Assembly (NCBI GenBank): GCA_000223315.2
Contig: AFUS01000003.1
Coordinates: forward strand, 1-64,000
Reading direction: 5' to 3'
Source of the DNA: Parvimonas sp. oral taxon 393 str. F0440
GTDB taxonomy: Bacteria; Bacillota; Clostridia; Tissierellales; Peptoniphilaceae
Length of the DNA stretch: 64,000 bases
Both the position numbers and the translations under genes were made by a program. A model generated the notes under the pieces. The model searched no databases. It was not told the DNA's origin and saw nothing but the letters and a program-made list of their open reading frames with translations. Of the stretch, positions 40,118-49,993 are shown piece after piece (within the stretch, counting starts at the first letter, position 1; each line of letters begins with the position of its first letter).

Positions 40118-40705
40118 CTATATGCTTTTTTCATCTAGATGATATTCAGCAGAAAATCCTATTTTTTCTAGAATTTCAATCAATTTATCTCCTGTATAGA
40201 CATTAAAATCTAACATATCAGCCCATTTTTTTATATTTATATTTTCTCTTGCACTTCCTTCATTACAAATTAGAAATGTTCCTCCCACAACAAGAATTCT
40301 ATGAATTTCTTTAAATGCTTTTTCAATATCTTGCCAAAAATATATAGTTTCAAATGCTGTTACAATATCTAAACTTTCATCTTCAAATGGAATTTCAGAT
40401 ACATCCCCTTCAAAAATCTTACATCTTCCATCTTTAATTTCTTTTTCATTTAATTCCCTTGAAACTTGAACACTCATCTTTGAGTAATCTAGTCCATATA
40501 CATATTTTGCCTTAGTTAAAAAATACTGAACATTTCTTCCGCCACCACAACCTAAGTCTATTATTTTATCTCCTTCTTTTATATCTAAAAATGACCTCGC
40601 CCATGATGCCAACTTTTCATGTCCTTTATTCATTCCTTTAACCATAATCTTTCCACCCAAATTTTCTTTTGGTTTTATAACATTTTCAAAAAATTTTTTA
40701 AACAT
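40118..40705 (-). CDS. Class I SAM-dependent methyltransferase
   Basis: About 195 residues from the ATG at 40705 behind GGAGG. Motif I reads IIDLGCGGGRNVQYFL and is followed by the acidic strand VYGLDYSKMSVQ, then DVSEIPFEDESLDIV and FKEIHRILVVGGTFLI, the UbiE/Methyltransf_11 pattern. The substrate is unknown. It is a single-gene unit, isolated between repeats and a terminator. Confidence 0.88.
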   Translation of the reverse strand: MFKKFFENVIKPKENLGGKIMVKGMNKGHEKLASWARSFLDIKEGDKIIDLGCGGGRNVQYFLTKAKYVYGLDYSKMSVQVSRELNEKEIKDGRCKIFEGDVSEIPFEDESLDIVTAFETIYFWQDIEKAFKEIHRILVVGGTFLICNEGSARENINIKKWADMLDFNVYTGDKLIEILEKIGFSAEYHLDEKSI

Positions 40706-40786
40706 AAAGACCTCCAACTCATTTGATATTATTTATCAAATATATCTTATCACTATTTAATTCAATAATCAATATTATTATATAAA

Positions 40787-40813
40787 AAACAGCGAATTCA
40801 AAAATTCACTGTT
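40787..40813 (-). terminator. Terminator of the walJ-rlmH-ttcA unit
   Basis: A long stem (AAACAG-C-GAATT with AATTC-A-CTGTTT) is followed by a T run on the minus strand. Confidence 0.7.
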
Positions 40814-40831
40814 TACATTTTTTGTATTTAT

Positions 40832-41749
40832 TTACTCATAAAATGGATTGTCGTTTTCGTATTTTTCGTTGAAATCTACTTTATGTCCATTTATTTCGTA
40901 GCCCAATAGTAAATTTATGTTTACATTTTCTGCTGCTCTAAAGATTGAACTGTCGACATTTTTAAAGTCTTTTTTCAAGTTTTCGATTAAGTCTTTTATT
41001 TGATATCTTTTGTTTCCGATTTTTTTAGCTGCAACCATACAAGCACAATTTAAAGGCATAAGTCCTGTTGACTTCATCCACCTTATTATATATTCTTCTT
41101 CTATAAGATATAGAGGCCTTATTATTTCCATATCTTCAAAATTTTTCGCCTTTAGTTTAGGTGGCATTGTCTTAAAACTTCCAGCACATAATAAGTTAAG
41201 CATTGTTGTTTCAATTACATCATTAAAATGATGACCTAATGCCAATTTGTTACAGCCAAGCTCTTTAGCTTTTGCATAGAGCGAACCTCTTCTCATTCTT
41301 GCACACATATAGCAAGGGTAATCCCCTGCAATTTTGTCTGCAACTGCAAAAATATCAGCAGGATAATATGTAAGAGGAATTTCAAGATAACTTGCATTTT
41401 CTAAAAGCAACTCTTTTATGGACGGATGATAACCCGGATCCATTGCTATAAATTCAAGTTCAAAATTATCTTTTCCATTCTTTTTAAGCTCTTGAAAAAG
41501 TTTTGCCATAATCAAGCTGTCTTTTCCGCCTGAAATTGCAACCGCAATCTTATCTCCGTCTTCTATTAAATTGTATTCTTTAATCGCCTTTACAAATTTT
41601 GACCAAATATGTTTTCTATATCTTTTTATCAGCGACCTTTCAATATCTTTAAGCTCGGCTCTTTCGTTTTCAGGAAAAAGAACAGGACAAGTCGCCTGTA
41701 AGTTATTTTCTCTATTTTCCATTATATCTTTTATTTCCTTATTTTCCAT
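40832..41749 (-). CDS. TtcA-family PP-loop tRNA thiolation protein
   Basis: A 305-residue protein with the PP-loop ATP motif AVAISGGKDSLIMA (about residue 67) and the cysteine pairs CYMCARMRRG and NCACM that hold an iron-sulfur cluster. TtcA makes 2-thiocytidine at tRNA position 32; many Gram-positive relatives are uncharacterised members of the same group. It is the last gene of a three-gene unit with rlmH, both acting on RNA. Confidence 0.87.
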   Translation of the reverse strand: MENKEIKDIMENRENNLQATCPVLFPENERAELKDIERSLIKRYRKHIWSKFVKAIKEYNLIEDGDKIAVAISGGKDSLIMAKLFQELKKNGKDNFELEFIAMDPGYHPSIKELLLENASYLEIPLTYYPADIFAVADKIAGDYPCYMCARMRRGSLYAKAKELGCNKLALGHHFNDVIETTMLNLLCAGSFKTMPPKLKAKNFEDMEIIRPLYLIEEEYIIRWMKSTGLMPLNCACMVAAKKIGNKRYQIKDLIENLKKDFKNVDSSIFRAAENVNINLLLGYEINGHKVDFNEKYENDNPFYE

Positions 41750-41756
41750 ATTTCTC

Positions 41757-42239
41757 CTATTTATGATATATTTGATTATTCATAATTTTAAAAGCTCTGT
41801 AGATTTGTTCTAATAAAACAACTCTAAATAGTTGGTGTGGGAGTGTAAATTTTGAAAAAGAAAGTTTAAAATTACTTCTTTTCTTTATTTCATCTCCTAG
41901 TCCGAAACTTCCACCGATTACGAATATAAATTTTGAGTTTCCGTCATTCATTTTATCTTCTAAAAATTTTGAAAAGTCTTCACTGCCTATTGTTTTTCCT
42001 AAAATTTCAAGGGTTATAACAAAATCGGAATCTGAAATTTTATTTAAAATTCTTCCCTCTTCTTTTTTTAATACATTTTCAATTTCCAATTTACTCGGTG
42101 TTTGTGTCAAGATTTTTTCTTCAGGAATTTCAATGATTTCAATTTTTGAAAAAGCCGAAATTCTCTTTTTATATTCATCACAGGCATCTTTAAAAAATTT
42201 TTCGGATAGCTTTCCTACACATAAAATTTTTATATTCAT
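41757..42239 (-). CDS. rlmH: 23S rRNA (pseudouridine1915-N3)-methyltransferase
   Basis: A 160-residue SPOUT-class enzyme. The cofactor-binding knot includes FVIGGSFGLGDEIKKR and the C-terminus reads LLEQIYRAFKIMNNQIYHK, which is diagnostic for RlmH. It methylates the helix 69 pseudouridine of 23S rRNA. It starts one base after the upstream metallohydrolase gene stop, as in many Firmicutes where walJ (yycJ) precedes rlmH. Confidence 0.96.
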   Translation of the reverse strand: MNIKILCVGKLSEKFFKDACDEYKKRISAFSKIEIIEIPEEKILTQTPSKLEIENVLKKEEGRILNKISDSDFVITLEILGKTIGSEDFSKFLEDKMNDGNSKFIFVIGGSFGLGDEIKKRSNFKLSFSKFTLPHQLFRVVLLEQIYRAFKIMNNQIYHK

Positions 42240-42240
42240 A

Positions 42241-43029
42241 TTACACTTCCGTTATACTGCTGTTTTCAAATCTTCTTGCAACTTCTAAATTCGTATATTT
42301 AATTACATTTTCTTTATCTAAAATTCCAAAAACTTCGTCATAAGCAAGTTTTTCTTTATTATTCGTTTCACTTAAATGTCCAAGATATACCTTTTTGCAT
42401 TTATCCGTTACAACTTCGGAGAGTACATTTCCACTTGTAACATTTGAAATATGACCAAAATCCCCCAAAATTCTCTGTTTTAAATTGTAGTCATAAGGTC
42501 CATTTTTAAGCATTTCCAAATCGTGATTTGCCTCAAAATAAAAAATCTTTGAACCCTTAATCTTTTCTTTCATATGATTTGTAATAATTCCCGTATCAGT
42601 TAAAAGGCTGACTTTTCCATAATCTGTATTAAAGACAAAACCCATTCCTCTTGCACAATCGTGTGAAATTTCCAAGGTATATAAATCAAAAAGAGAAAAT
42701 CTGTGCTTCTTTTCGGTGCCGATAACCACAATATTTTCATCTTTAATTTTTCCCAGTTTAGATGCACCGGCAGTTAGTGTTTCAACATTAGAACAAATCT
42801 TGATATCATAACGTCTGGAGAGCACTCCGGCACCTCTTATATGATCAATATGTTCATGAGTTAAAAATATCAAATCAATCGTACTTGGATCAACTCCCAA
42901 TTGTTTTAAATTACATTCAATTTTCTTTCCACTAAAACCTGCATCTATTAAATATCTTTTGTTATCAACTTCTAAAAAGCAACAATTACCGTCGCTCCCG
43001 CTAAAAAGCGGACAAAATCTTAAGCCCAT
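42241..43029 (-). CDS. Metallo-beta-lactamase fold hydrolase, WalJ/YycJ-like
   Basis: About 262 residues from the ATG at 43029 behind GGAGG. The zinc motif THEHIDHIRGAG (HxHxDH) follows a start CPLFSGSDGNCCFLEV, the YycJ pattern (often SGSSGN). YycJ/WalJ is reported as a DNA-repair exonuclease near the WalRK system; here walRK is not adjacent but rlmH is. It lies first in a three-gene unit. Confidence 0.88.
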   Translation of the reverse strand: MGLRFCPLFSGSDGNCCFLEVDNKRYLIDAGFSGKKIECNLKQLGVDPSTIDLIFLTHEHIDHIRGAGVLSRRYDIKICSNVETLTAGASKLGKIKDENIVVIGTEKKHRFSLFDLYTLEISHDCARGMGFVFNTDYGKVSLLTDTGIITNHMKEKIKGSKIFYFEANHDLEMLKNGPYDYNLKQRILGDFGHISNVTSGNVLSEVVTDKCKKVYLGHLSETNNKEKLAYDEVFGILDKENVIKYTNLEVARRFENSSITEV

Positions 43030-43092
43030 ATTTCCTCCATTCATACAAGCTTTATTTTATCATATTTTTGACAAAAATCCAAAATTTTCCAT

Positions 43093-43120
43093 AAAAAAAT
43101 TAGGCTTTCACCTAATTTTT
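43093..43120. terminator. Bidirectional terminator-like hairpin
   Basis: The 10-bp stem AAAAATTAGG/CCTAATTTTT has a 6-base loop. Between here and the next hairpin (43121-43318) the sequence is AT-rich and shows nothing else. Confidence 0.65.
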
Positions 43121-43318
43121 ATCAATAAAACTTAATCTCTTTTTTAATTCTAATTTTTTAAATAATTTTTCTCTAAAATAATCAATAAATATACATCCTA
43201 TTTTCCTCCTAAAATAATAATAAACTAAAGTTAGTTATATAATAATTAGTAAAAATTGTCAAAATTTATTATTAATTTCATTAGTTATTAGATTGTTATA
43301 ATAATTTTAAACATTCAA

Positions 43319-43349
43319 AAAGTTCATCTTGAATTCCAAGATGAACTTT
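43319..43349 (-). terminator. Terminator of the NlpC/P60 gene
   Basis: A perfect 13-bp stem (AAGTTCATCTTG core) with a 5-base loop, 29 bases after the stop codon. Confidence 0.75.
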
Positions 43350-43377
43350 AATATATTTTTAACTCTATTTTTGTTTT

Positions 43378-45756
43378 TTATTTTTCTACAGAAGGTGGAT
43401 AACCGAAACCAACAGGATGATGTTGACAATATGTTGAAATCCAATTGTCCAAAGTGATAACCCTCTTGTATCCAACACTTTCCATTACTTTTCCGTCTCC
43501 GATATAAATTCCGACATGTCCATAGATACGTCCCATTCTACTTCCACTACTACTGCTTTCAACAGCTACAATCATTCCTATTTTTAATTTACCAATATCT
43601 GAAGTAAAAGTATAGTTTCTATACATATCATTGGCATTCCCACCTAAATATCCTAGTCCGGCATTTTGATAAACTCTTGAAACCCATTTTGCACATAAAT
43701 TTCGGCCTGGAGAACTTGTATTATATGCCGCATTTAAAATTCTCATTTGAACTTCTTCAGAAGCCATATAATATTTTCTATTATTTTTGTATTTCCCGTT
43801 TACAAAATCCATTTCGCCGTTTCCATCAACGGCTTTTCCGGTATATTTTTTACCATTTCTAAAGAAAAACCAGTCATATCCATCATCATACCAACCATTT
43901 GCGGGAAGTTTATTTTCATTATAATAAATTCCGTTTATATAAGTCTTTCCGTTGGACTCTAATCCTTCTTTATATAATTTTTCTTCATATATTCCATTGG
44001 CGTATTTTCCTTCTACAAAATATCTTTTTCCATTGCCGTCAATTCCGTGTCCTGTAAATTTTTTTCCATCTTTAAAGAAATACCAAGCACTTCCGTCGTC
44101 GCACCACCAATTAGCAATTTTTCCTTCTCTGTAAAATATTTCATCTATATAACAATTTGCGTATTTTCCATTTGCAAATTGCATTTCTCCATTACCATCA
44201 ACAGCTTTTCCGGTAAGTTTTTTACCATCTCTAAAGAAATACCAAGTACTTCCGTCATCATACCAACCATTTGCAGGAAGTTTATTTTCATCATAATAAA
44301 TTCCTTTTATATAAGTTTGTCCTTTTGACTTTAAACCTTCCTTATATAGTATTCCTTCATATTCTCCGTTAGCATATTTTCCGTCTACAAAATATTTTTT
44401 CCCACTAAGATCAATTCCATATCCGGTATATTTTTTCCCATTTTGGAAAAAATACCAAGCACTTCCGTCATCGCACCACCAATTGGCTATTTTCCCTTCT
44501 CTGTAAAATATTTCATCTATATAAGTATTTGCGTATTTACCATTTACAAATTGCATTTCTCCGTTGTCGTCAACAGCTTTTCCGGTAAATTTTTTACCAT
44601 CTCTAAAGAAATACCAAGCACTTCCGTCATCGTACCAACCATTTGCAGGAAGCTTATTCTCATCATAATAAATTTCATTAATATAAGTTTGTCCTTCTGA
44701 CTTTAAACCTTCCTTATAAAGTATTCCTTCATATTCTCCGTTAGCATATTTTCCGTCTACAAAATATTTTTTCCCACTAAGATCAATTCCATATCCGGTA
44801 TATTTTTTCCCATTTTGGAAAAATACCAAGCACTTCCGTCATCGCACCACCAATTAGCTATTTTCCCTTCTCTGTAAAATATTTCATCTATATAAGTATT
44901 TGCATATTTCCCATTTACAAATTGCATTTCGCCATTGCCATCTACTGCTTTTCCGTTATGTTTTTTACCTTCTTTAAAAAAATACCATGCAGTTCCGTCA
45001 TCATACCACCAATTTGCAAGTTTTCCATTTTCATAAAAAAGTTTATTTACATAACCATTTACATACTTTCCATTTACAAAATACCTTTTCCCATTGCCAT
45101 CTACTCCATAGCCATTATGTTTTTTACCGTTTTGGAAAAAATACCAAGAAGTTCCGTCGTCATACCACCAGTTTGCAGGCTTTAAATCTTCTCCATAGAA
45201 AATTCCATCTACATAGACTCTTCCTTCTGACTTTAGTCCATTTTTATATAGCATGTCTTCGTAAATGCCACTTCCATATTTCCCATTTAAAAATATCTTT
45301 TTCCATTGCCATCTACTCCAAGACCGGTATATTTTTTACCGTTTTGGAAAAATACCATGCTGTTCCATCATTGTACCACCAGTTTGCAGGTTTTGCATCA
45401 TCGCCATAGAAAATTTCATCCACATAGACTCTTCCCTTTGATTTTGCTCCATTTTCATAAAGGACATCTTTGTAAATTCCGCTACCATACTTGCCATTTA
45501 AAAAGTATTTAGATCCCCCTTTATCAATTGCAAGTCCTGTAAATTTCTTTCCGCTTTGGAAATAGTATAAATCATCTCCGTCATTATACCAACCATTTGC
45601 AAGTTTTCCGTTTTCATCATAAAAAATATTTTCTACATAAACTAATTTTTTCTCATTTTCATTTATATTTTCAGCAAAAAGTTTATTACTAAATCCCAAA
45701 TTAAAAATTAATAATAAAGAAAAAATCATTAAAGATATTTTTTTAAATGCTTTCAT
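43378..45756 (-). pseudogene. Secreted NlpC/P60 peptidoglycan hydrolase with ten cell-wall-binding repeats, frameshifts
   Basis: The start MKAFKKISLMIFSLLLIF is a signal peptide. Ten modules follow, each of about 62-65 residues built on WWYDDGTAWYFFKEGKK and an FVNGKY half, related to choline/cell-wall-binding repeats. The C-terminal domain has NLCAKWVSRVYQNAG (catalytic Cys) and GRIYGHVGIYIG (catalytic His), the NlpC/P60 pattern. The frame breaks near 45345, 45300 and 44822, each at an A/T run where sister repeats have one more base. Repeats at about 44440 and 44820 are nearly identical DNA. It probably cuts the cell wall. Confidence 0.83.
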
Positions 45757-45869
45757 TCAATCCTCCTAAAAATATAATAAATCTATTGGCGATTATATAA
45801 TATTTAAACAAAAATGTCAAATGAAGATTATTTTTACTAAATATATTTACAGTTTAAATTTTTTTAAGC

Positions 45870-45903
45870 AAAAAAGTCATCCTGAAACTCAAGATGACCT
45901 TTC
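45870..45903 (-). terminator. Terminator of the selenium operon
   Basis: The stem around GTCATC/GATGAC with flanking AA/TT and a T run on the minus strand follows the DUF3343 gene. Confidence 0.65.
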
Positions 45904-45956
45904 ACATCAATATTTAATTTAAAGATTTTCAGAAGTTTTAAAAAAACTTGTTAAAT

Positions 45957-46181
45957 CTATAATTCTTCACATTCTTCCCATTCTATGTCTTCTTTTTCCA
46001 AAAGTTCTAAAAGACTAGCTTTTAAATCCGGACTACATTCCCAAGCAATTCCGCAACCGGCTGATAAAACTCTTGGTACAGGGACAAGTTTTCCTGAAAG
46101 GTTATTTTCTTTACATACGCTTTCAGTTGCCATTGCCTCTGCCGTCGTATAGAATGTTGTATACAGCTTAGTATCTTTCAT
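45957..46181 (-). CDS. DUF3343 protein, putative Se/S carrier-like
   Basis: A 74-residue protein with the DUF3343 core VPVPRVLSAGCGIAWECSP, in which the GCG cysteine is conserved. Members travel with YedE, YedF and a class V aminotransferase in selenium-using bacteria and are regarded as possible selenium or sulfur carriers. The start overlaps the stop of the yedF-like gene, so the two are coupled. The biochemical role is unproven. Confidence 0.85.
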   Translation of the reverse strand: MKDTKLYTTFYTTAEAMATESVCKENNLSGKLVPVPRVLSAGCGIAWECSPDLKASLLELLEKEDIEWEECEEL

Positions 46182-46387
46182 TATTCTACAATAATTTCAA
46201 AATCCAATCCAACTTCTTTTACAGAAGTTTTTTTGCCTTGACTGTTTGCAAAATGAGTTATATTTTTTACAACATGAGCTTCACTGGCTAAGACTTTGTA
46301 AGTTTCATTTTTATTTTCTTTAAGGGCATCTTGTAAAATTAAAACCGGTTCCGGACAAGACAATCCTCTAACGTCTAATTCTTTCAT
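46181..46387 (-). CDS. yedF: TusA-like selenium metabolism protein (YedF-type, single domain)
   Basis: A 68-residue TusA-fold protein with the CPxP motif LSCPEPVLILQDAL near residue 11, whose cysteine carries sulfur or selenium in relatives. Selenium-linked YedF proteins are often about 200 residues with a second domain; here only the TusA domain is present. It lies 10 bases after the yedE stop and overlaps the DUF3343 gene, so the three are one operon. Confidence 0.88.
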   Translation of the reverse strand: MKELDVRGLSCPEPVLILQDALKENKNETYKVLASEAHVVKNITHFANSQGKKTSVKEVGLDFEIIVE

Positions 46388-46397
46388 ATCTATCTCC

Positions 46398-47507
46398 TTA
46401 ATTCTTATTTATTTTTTCTTTTCTCAATCCGCAATAAGCTATTATAAATAGTGCAACTATTGAAATAATGACAAATACTTGTCCATTTATTCCGGGACCA
46501 CCTGCTGCTGCTTTAATTCCTTTTTCTACATTTTCAACTGCTGCTGCACCTGCCGCTAATTTGAAATTATGAGCAAAGGCTGCACCTACGAACATTCCAA
46601 GTACAGTTATAACTGAATCTGATGATCCTGTTCCTGCAAGAACTAATTGTCTTAAAGGACAACCTCCAAGTAATACTGCACAAAAACCTACAGCATACAT
46701 AGATAGTAAATTCCAAATTGTTTGAGCATGAGCTATCGGTCCGAAAGCAACAAATTTAAAGTTGTTTGTAGCTAAATTATAACCTAACATTACGATAAAA
46801 ATTCCAGCTATAACTGAGAATAATCTAAAATCTTTTACTAAGATTATATCTCTAAGTGATCCTGCAAAACACATTCTGCTTCTTTGTGCAATTACACCAA
46901 ATACAAGTCCTACTGCAAGTGCCGCATACCATACTGCATGCATACTTCCAGGTCCTTTTTTACTGAAAACATAAAGAGATGGAACAGCAATAGCAAGAGC
47001 GAATAATCCTGCTACAACTATTGGTAAAACATATCCATTTTCTTTCTTTATCGGATAAGCTCTTCCTAAACTGAAGCCTTTTCTTAAGAAGAATGCTCCT
47101 GTCGCAACACCGGCTGCAAAACCAACAAATCCTACATAAGAACTTATATCTCCGGCTGCCATTCTTAAAATCATTCTTAAAGGACATCCCAAGAATACAA
47201 GAGCACAAACCATCATTATTACACCTAAGAAAAATCTGATAACAGGTGATGAACCGGCTGTTGATCTATATTCTTTTGTAAATAATGAAACTAAAAATGC
47301 ACCTAAAATAATACCTACAATTTCCGGTCTAAAATATTGAACCACTTCTGCATTATGGAACTTCATAGCTCCTGCAGTATCTCTAATAAAACAAGCTATA
47401 CAAAAGGCCATATTTTTAGGATTGCCTAAATATGCAAGCAAAGCTGCTCCAAGACCTGCGATAATTCCCAAAGTCAACAATCCCTTTTTTGTGTTAAAAA
47501 AACGCAT
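46398..47507 (-). CDS. yedE: YedE-family putative selenium transporter
   Basis: A 369-residue polytopic membrane protein made of two YeeE/YedE halves. Each half has a conserved motif, FLGCPLRMILRMAAGD (about residue 102) and LLGGCPLRQLVLAGTG (about residue 280), and a third cysteine is in RSRMCFAGSLRD. Relatives move thiosulfate or selenium compounds. It starts four bases before the cysteine desulfurase stop and is followed by yedF and DUF3343, a set that marks selenium utilisation. Confidence 0.92.
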   Translation of the reverse strand: MRFFNTKKGLLTLGIIAGLGAALLAYLGNPKNMAFCIACFIRDTAGAMKFHNAEVVQYFRPEIVGIILGAFLVSLFTKEYRSTAGSSPVIRFFLGVIMMVCALVFLGCPLRMILRMAAGDISSYVGFVGFAAGVATGAFFLRKGFSLGRAYPIKKENGYVLPIVVAGLFALAIAVPSLYVFSKKGPGSMHAVWYAALAVGLVFGVIAQRSRMCFAGSLRDIILVKDFRLFSVIAGIFIVMLGYNLATNNFKFVAFGPIAHAQTIWNLLSMYAVGFCAVLLGGCPLRQLVLAGTGSSDSVITVLGMFVGAAFAHNFKLAAGAAAVENVEKGIKAAAGGPGINGQVFVIISIVALFIIAYCGLRKEKINKN

Positions 47508-47511
47508 TTTA

Positions 47512-48653
47512 TTACCTCCTATCGTCTATAATTTTTTTAATTGCGTTTATAGCAAGCTCTACCTCATCAAATGTATTTGAATGAGAAAAGCTAAATCTAA
47601 CCATACCCTGTTCAACAGTTCCAAGTGCTTTGTGTATTAGAGGAGCACAGTGAGCTCCGGGTCTTGTTGAAATTTTATACTCTTCATATAAAATATTACT
47701 AACTTCAGAAGAGTCCATATCTGAAATATTTAATGAAACTATTGGTGCTCTTAGGTCTGTTTCAAAATCTCCATAAACCTTAACTTCAGGAAATTTAGTT
47801 ACTCCATCATAAAATTTCCTTGCAAGCTCCATAGATTTATTAGTTAAATTTTCCATTTTATTTCTTAAAATATAGTCAATAGATGCATGAAGCCCTGCAA
47901 TTCCATGCGAATTTAAAGTCCCTGCTTCAAGTCTAGTCGGCATCTTATCAGGTTGAAACTCATCATAGCTGTGAGTTCCACTTCCTCCAACCATAAAAGG
48001 TCTTATATAAACTTCTTCTCTAACACATAATGCACCTGTTCCTTGAGGTCCAAGCATTGATTTGTGACCTGTAAAACAAAGTACATCAATATTCATCTCT
48101 TTCATATCTATATTAAAAGCTCCTGCGGTTTGAGATGCATCTACAACAAAAAGAAGATTATTATTTCTACAAAAATCTCCATACTTTTTTAAATCTGTAA
48201 TATTTCCTGTAACATTTGATGCATGAGTTATAACTATAGCTTTAGTATTCGCTTTAATTAAAGATGGAATCTCATCAAAATTAATAACTCCATTTTCTAA
48301 AACTCCTATGTAACTTACTTCAACACCCTTTTCTTTCAAATAATGTATAGGTCTTAAAACGGAATTATGTTCTGCTACGGAAGTGATTATATGATCATTT
48401 TCTGAAAATAGACCATTTATTGCAATATTTAAACTTTCAGTTGCATTTTTTGTAAAAACTACCTGACGAGAATTTCCAACATTAAACATCTTTGCTATTT
48501 TTTTCTGGTTTCAAAAACAATCCTATCTGCACTTAAGCTTTCTTCATGAACTCCACGAGAAGAATTTCCAAAATTTTTCAATGCATTTACAACCGCATCA
48601 ATAACTTCTGCAGGTTTGTTTTTTGTAGTCGCTGAATTATCAAAATAAATCAC
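47512..48653 (-). pseudogene. Cysteine desulfurase/selenocysteine lyase-like class V aminotransferase, one frameshift
   Basis: About 381 residues from the GTG at 48653 behind AGGAGGG (VIYFDNSATTKNKP). The frame is lost near 48500, where an A7 run should be A8 to give KKIAKMFNVG. PLP lysine is in CFTGHKSMLGPQGTG and the catalytic cysteine is in STRPGAHCAPL. In this operon it most likely releases selenium or sulfur from (seleno)cysteine for the YedE/YedF/DUF3343 set. It lies next to the hairpin array at 48741-48974. Confidence 0.87.
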
Positions 48654-48740
48654 TATAAACCCTCCTTCGTGAAAAAATTTTTACATATCAAATATTTAAA
48701 AATAATACTTCTTAAATTTATCATAACGAAAACAATCTTC

Positions 48741-48974
48741 TAATATGTTTACCACAAGGCATAAACATATTATGATTATATCATAACTCCTTTTTGATTA
48801 TTTTTTTAGGTAGTTATGATGAAATAGTAATAGGTTTATCATAAGGCATAAACCTATTACTATTATATCAAAACTTCATTTTGATTATTGTTATATTGTT
48901 GTTTTGATGAAATAGTAATAGCTTTATCATAGGGCATAAACCTATTACTATTATATATCAATATTACAATATTG
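48741..48974. repeat. Array of covarying hairpins with a conserved 10-base loop
   Basis: Three units spaced 87-88 bases. Stems are 48741-48751/48762-48772 (11 bp), 48823-48838/48849-48864 (16 bp) and 48911-48926/48937-48952 (16 bp, one C-C mismatch). The loops are ccacaaggca, tcataaggca and tcatagggca, so NCANARGGCA is shared while the stems differ but keep pairing. Between units lie further stems: 48780-48788/48812-48820, 48867-48874/48901-48908 and 48959-48965/48968-48974. The array lies between the divergent selenium operon and DUF969 operon, and could belong to either 5' leader. Confidence 0.7.
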
Positions 48975-49303
48975 TCAAATTTTAGATAATTTTCAATAAA
49001 AATATCTATATCGATTATGTTTCTTAATAATTATTGATAAAGAACAATAAATATTCTTGAATATATTGAAAATACTGAATTATAAATCCACAACATTTTT
49101 CTTTTTAAATAATTATATAAAGATTGTTTATCAATTTTCTTTTAACATCTACTTATAACTTTAACAAAGCACTATTTAAAAATATAAACATTTATGATAT
49201 ACTATAATTAATTACTTATATATTATTAAGAACAGTTTCTTTATAGTATTAAAGAAAATCTTTTTAATAGTAAGTAATAAAAATAAATTTATAGGAGGAA
49301 GAT
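48975..49303. other. AT-rich leader of the DUF969 operon, no gene seen
   Basis: About 330 bases without open frame or repeat. A possible plus-strand -10 (TATAAT, 49203-49208) is visible without a clear -35, and GGAGGAAG precedes the DUF969 start. Confidence 0.5.
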
Positions 49304-49993
49304 ATGCAAAATTATTTAGTTTTAATCGGTATTGTAATTATTGTTGTGGGTTTTGTTTTAAAACTTGATGTAATTTCTGTAGTTTTAATCGCAGGTTTCG
49401 CAACAGGTCTTGCCGGTGGAAAAGGAATTCTAGAAATTTTGAATATTATAGGTAAAGGATTTGTCGAAAACAGATATATGAGTTTATTCTTTACAACACT
49501 TATCGTAATAGGTATTATGGAAAGAAACGGTCTTAAAGAAAAGGCTGCTGACGGAATACGAAAAATCAAGGGTGCTAGTGCAGGTTTGGTTATTTGGTTA
49601 TATTTATTCATACGTTGGTTAGCTGCAATATTTTCTTTACGTCTAGGCGGACATGTTCAATTTGTAAGACCTTTAATTTTACCAATGGCAGAAGGTGCTG
49701 CTACTAAGACAGTTGACCTTACTGAAACTAAACTAGAAGACTTAAAAGGTTTAGCTGGTGCTGTTGAAAATTATGGTAATTTCTTTGGACAAAATGTATT
49801 CCCTGTTGCTTCAGGTGTTTTGCTTATTGCTTCAACACTTAAAGATAAAGGATATGCTGTCGAAGGTTCTGATATAGCATACTATTCTCTATTTGTTGGT
49901 ATTGCAATGATTATATTATCAGTTATTCAATGTTTCTTATTTGAAATGAAACTTAGAAAGGATGGTGTAAAAAATGTTAAAGTGGATAAGTAG
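49304..49993 (+). CDS. DUF969 family membrane protein
   Basis: A 229-residue membrane protein with about six segments. DUF969 proteins are found with DUF979 and pyrrolidone-carboxylate peptidase, and are thought to form a two-part permease, perhaps for pyroglutamate or its peptides. Here RFSLRLGGHVQFVRPLILPM is a conserved-looking loop. It has a strong GGAGGAAG site and overlaps DUF979 by 20 bases. The substrate is inferred only from the operon. Confidence 0.88.
   Translation: MQNYLVLIGIVIIVVGFVLKLDVISVVLIAGFATGLAGGKGILEILNIIGKGFVENRYMSLFFTTLIVIGIMERNGLKEKAADGIRKIKGASAGLVIWLYLFIRWLAAIFSLRLGGHVQFVRPLILPMAEGAATKTVDLTETKLEDLKGLAGAVENYGNFFGQNVFPVASGVLLIASTLKDKGYAVEGSDIAYYSLFVGIAMIILSVIQCFLFEMKLRKDGVKNVKVDK

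Noticed and set aside
48490-48660. In-frame TAG as pyrrolysine or other recoding in the desulfurase gene
   Set aside because: Frame is restored by one added A in an A7 run, so it is a plain frameshift, and the TAG is out of the true frame.
48741-48974. CRISPR array
   Set aside because: Units are palindromes with variable stems and conserved loops, not direct repeats with unique spacers, and no cas genes are near.
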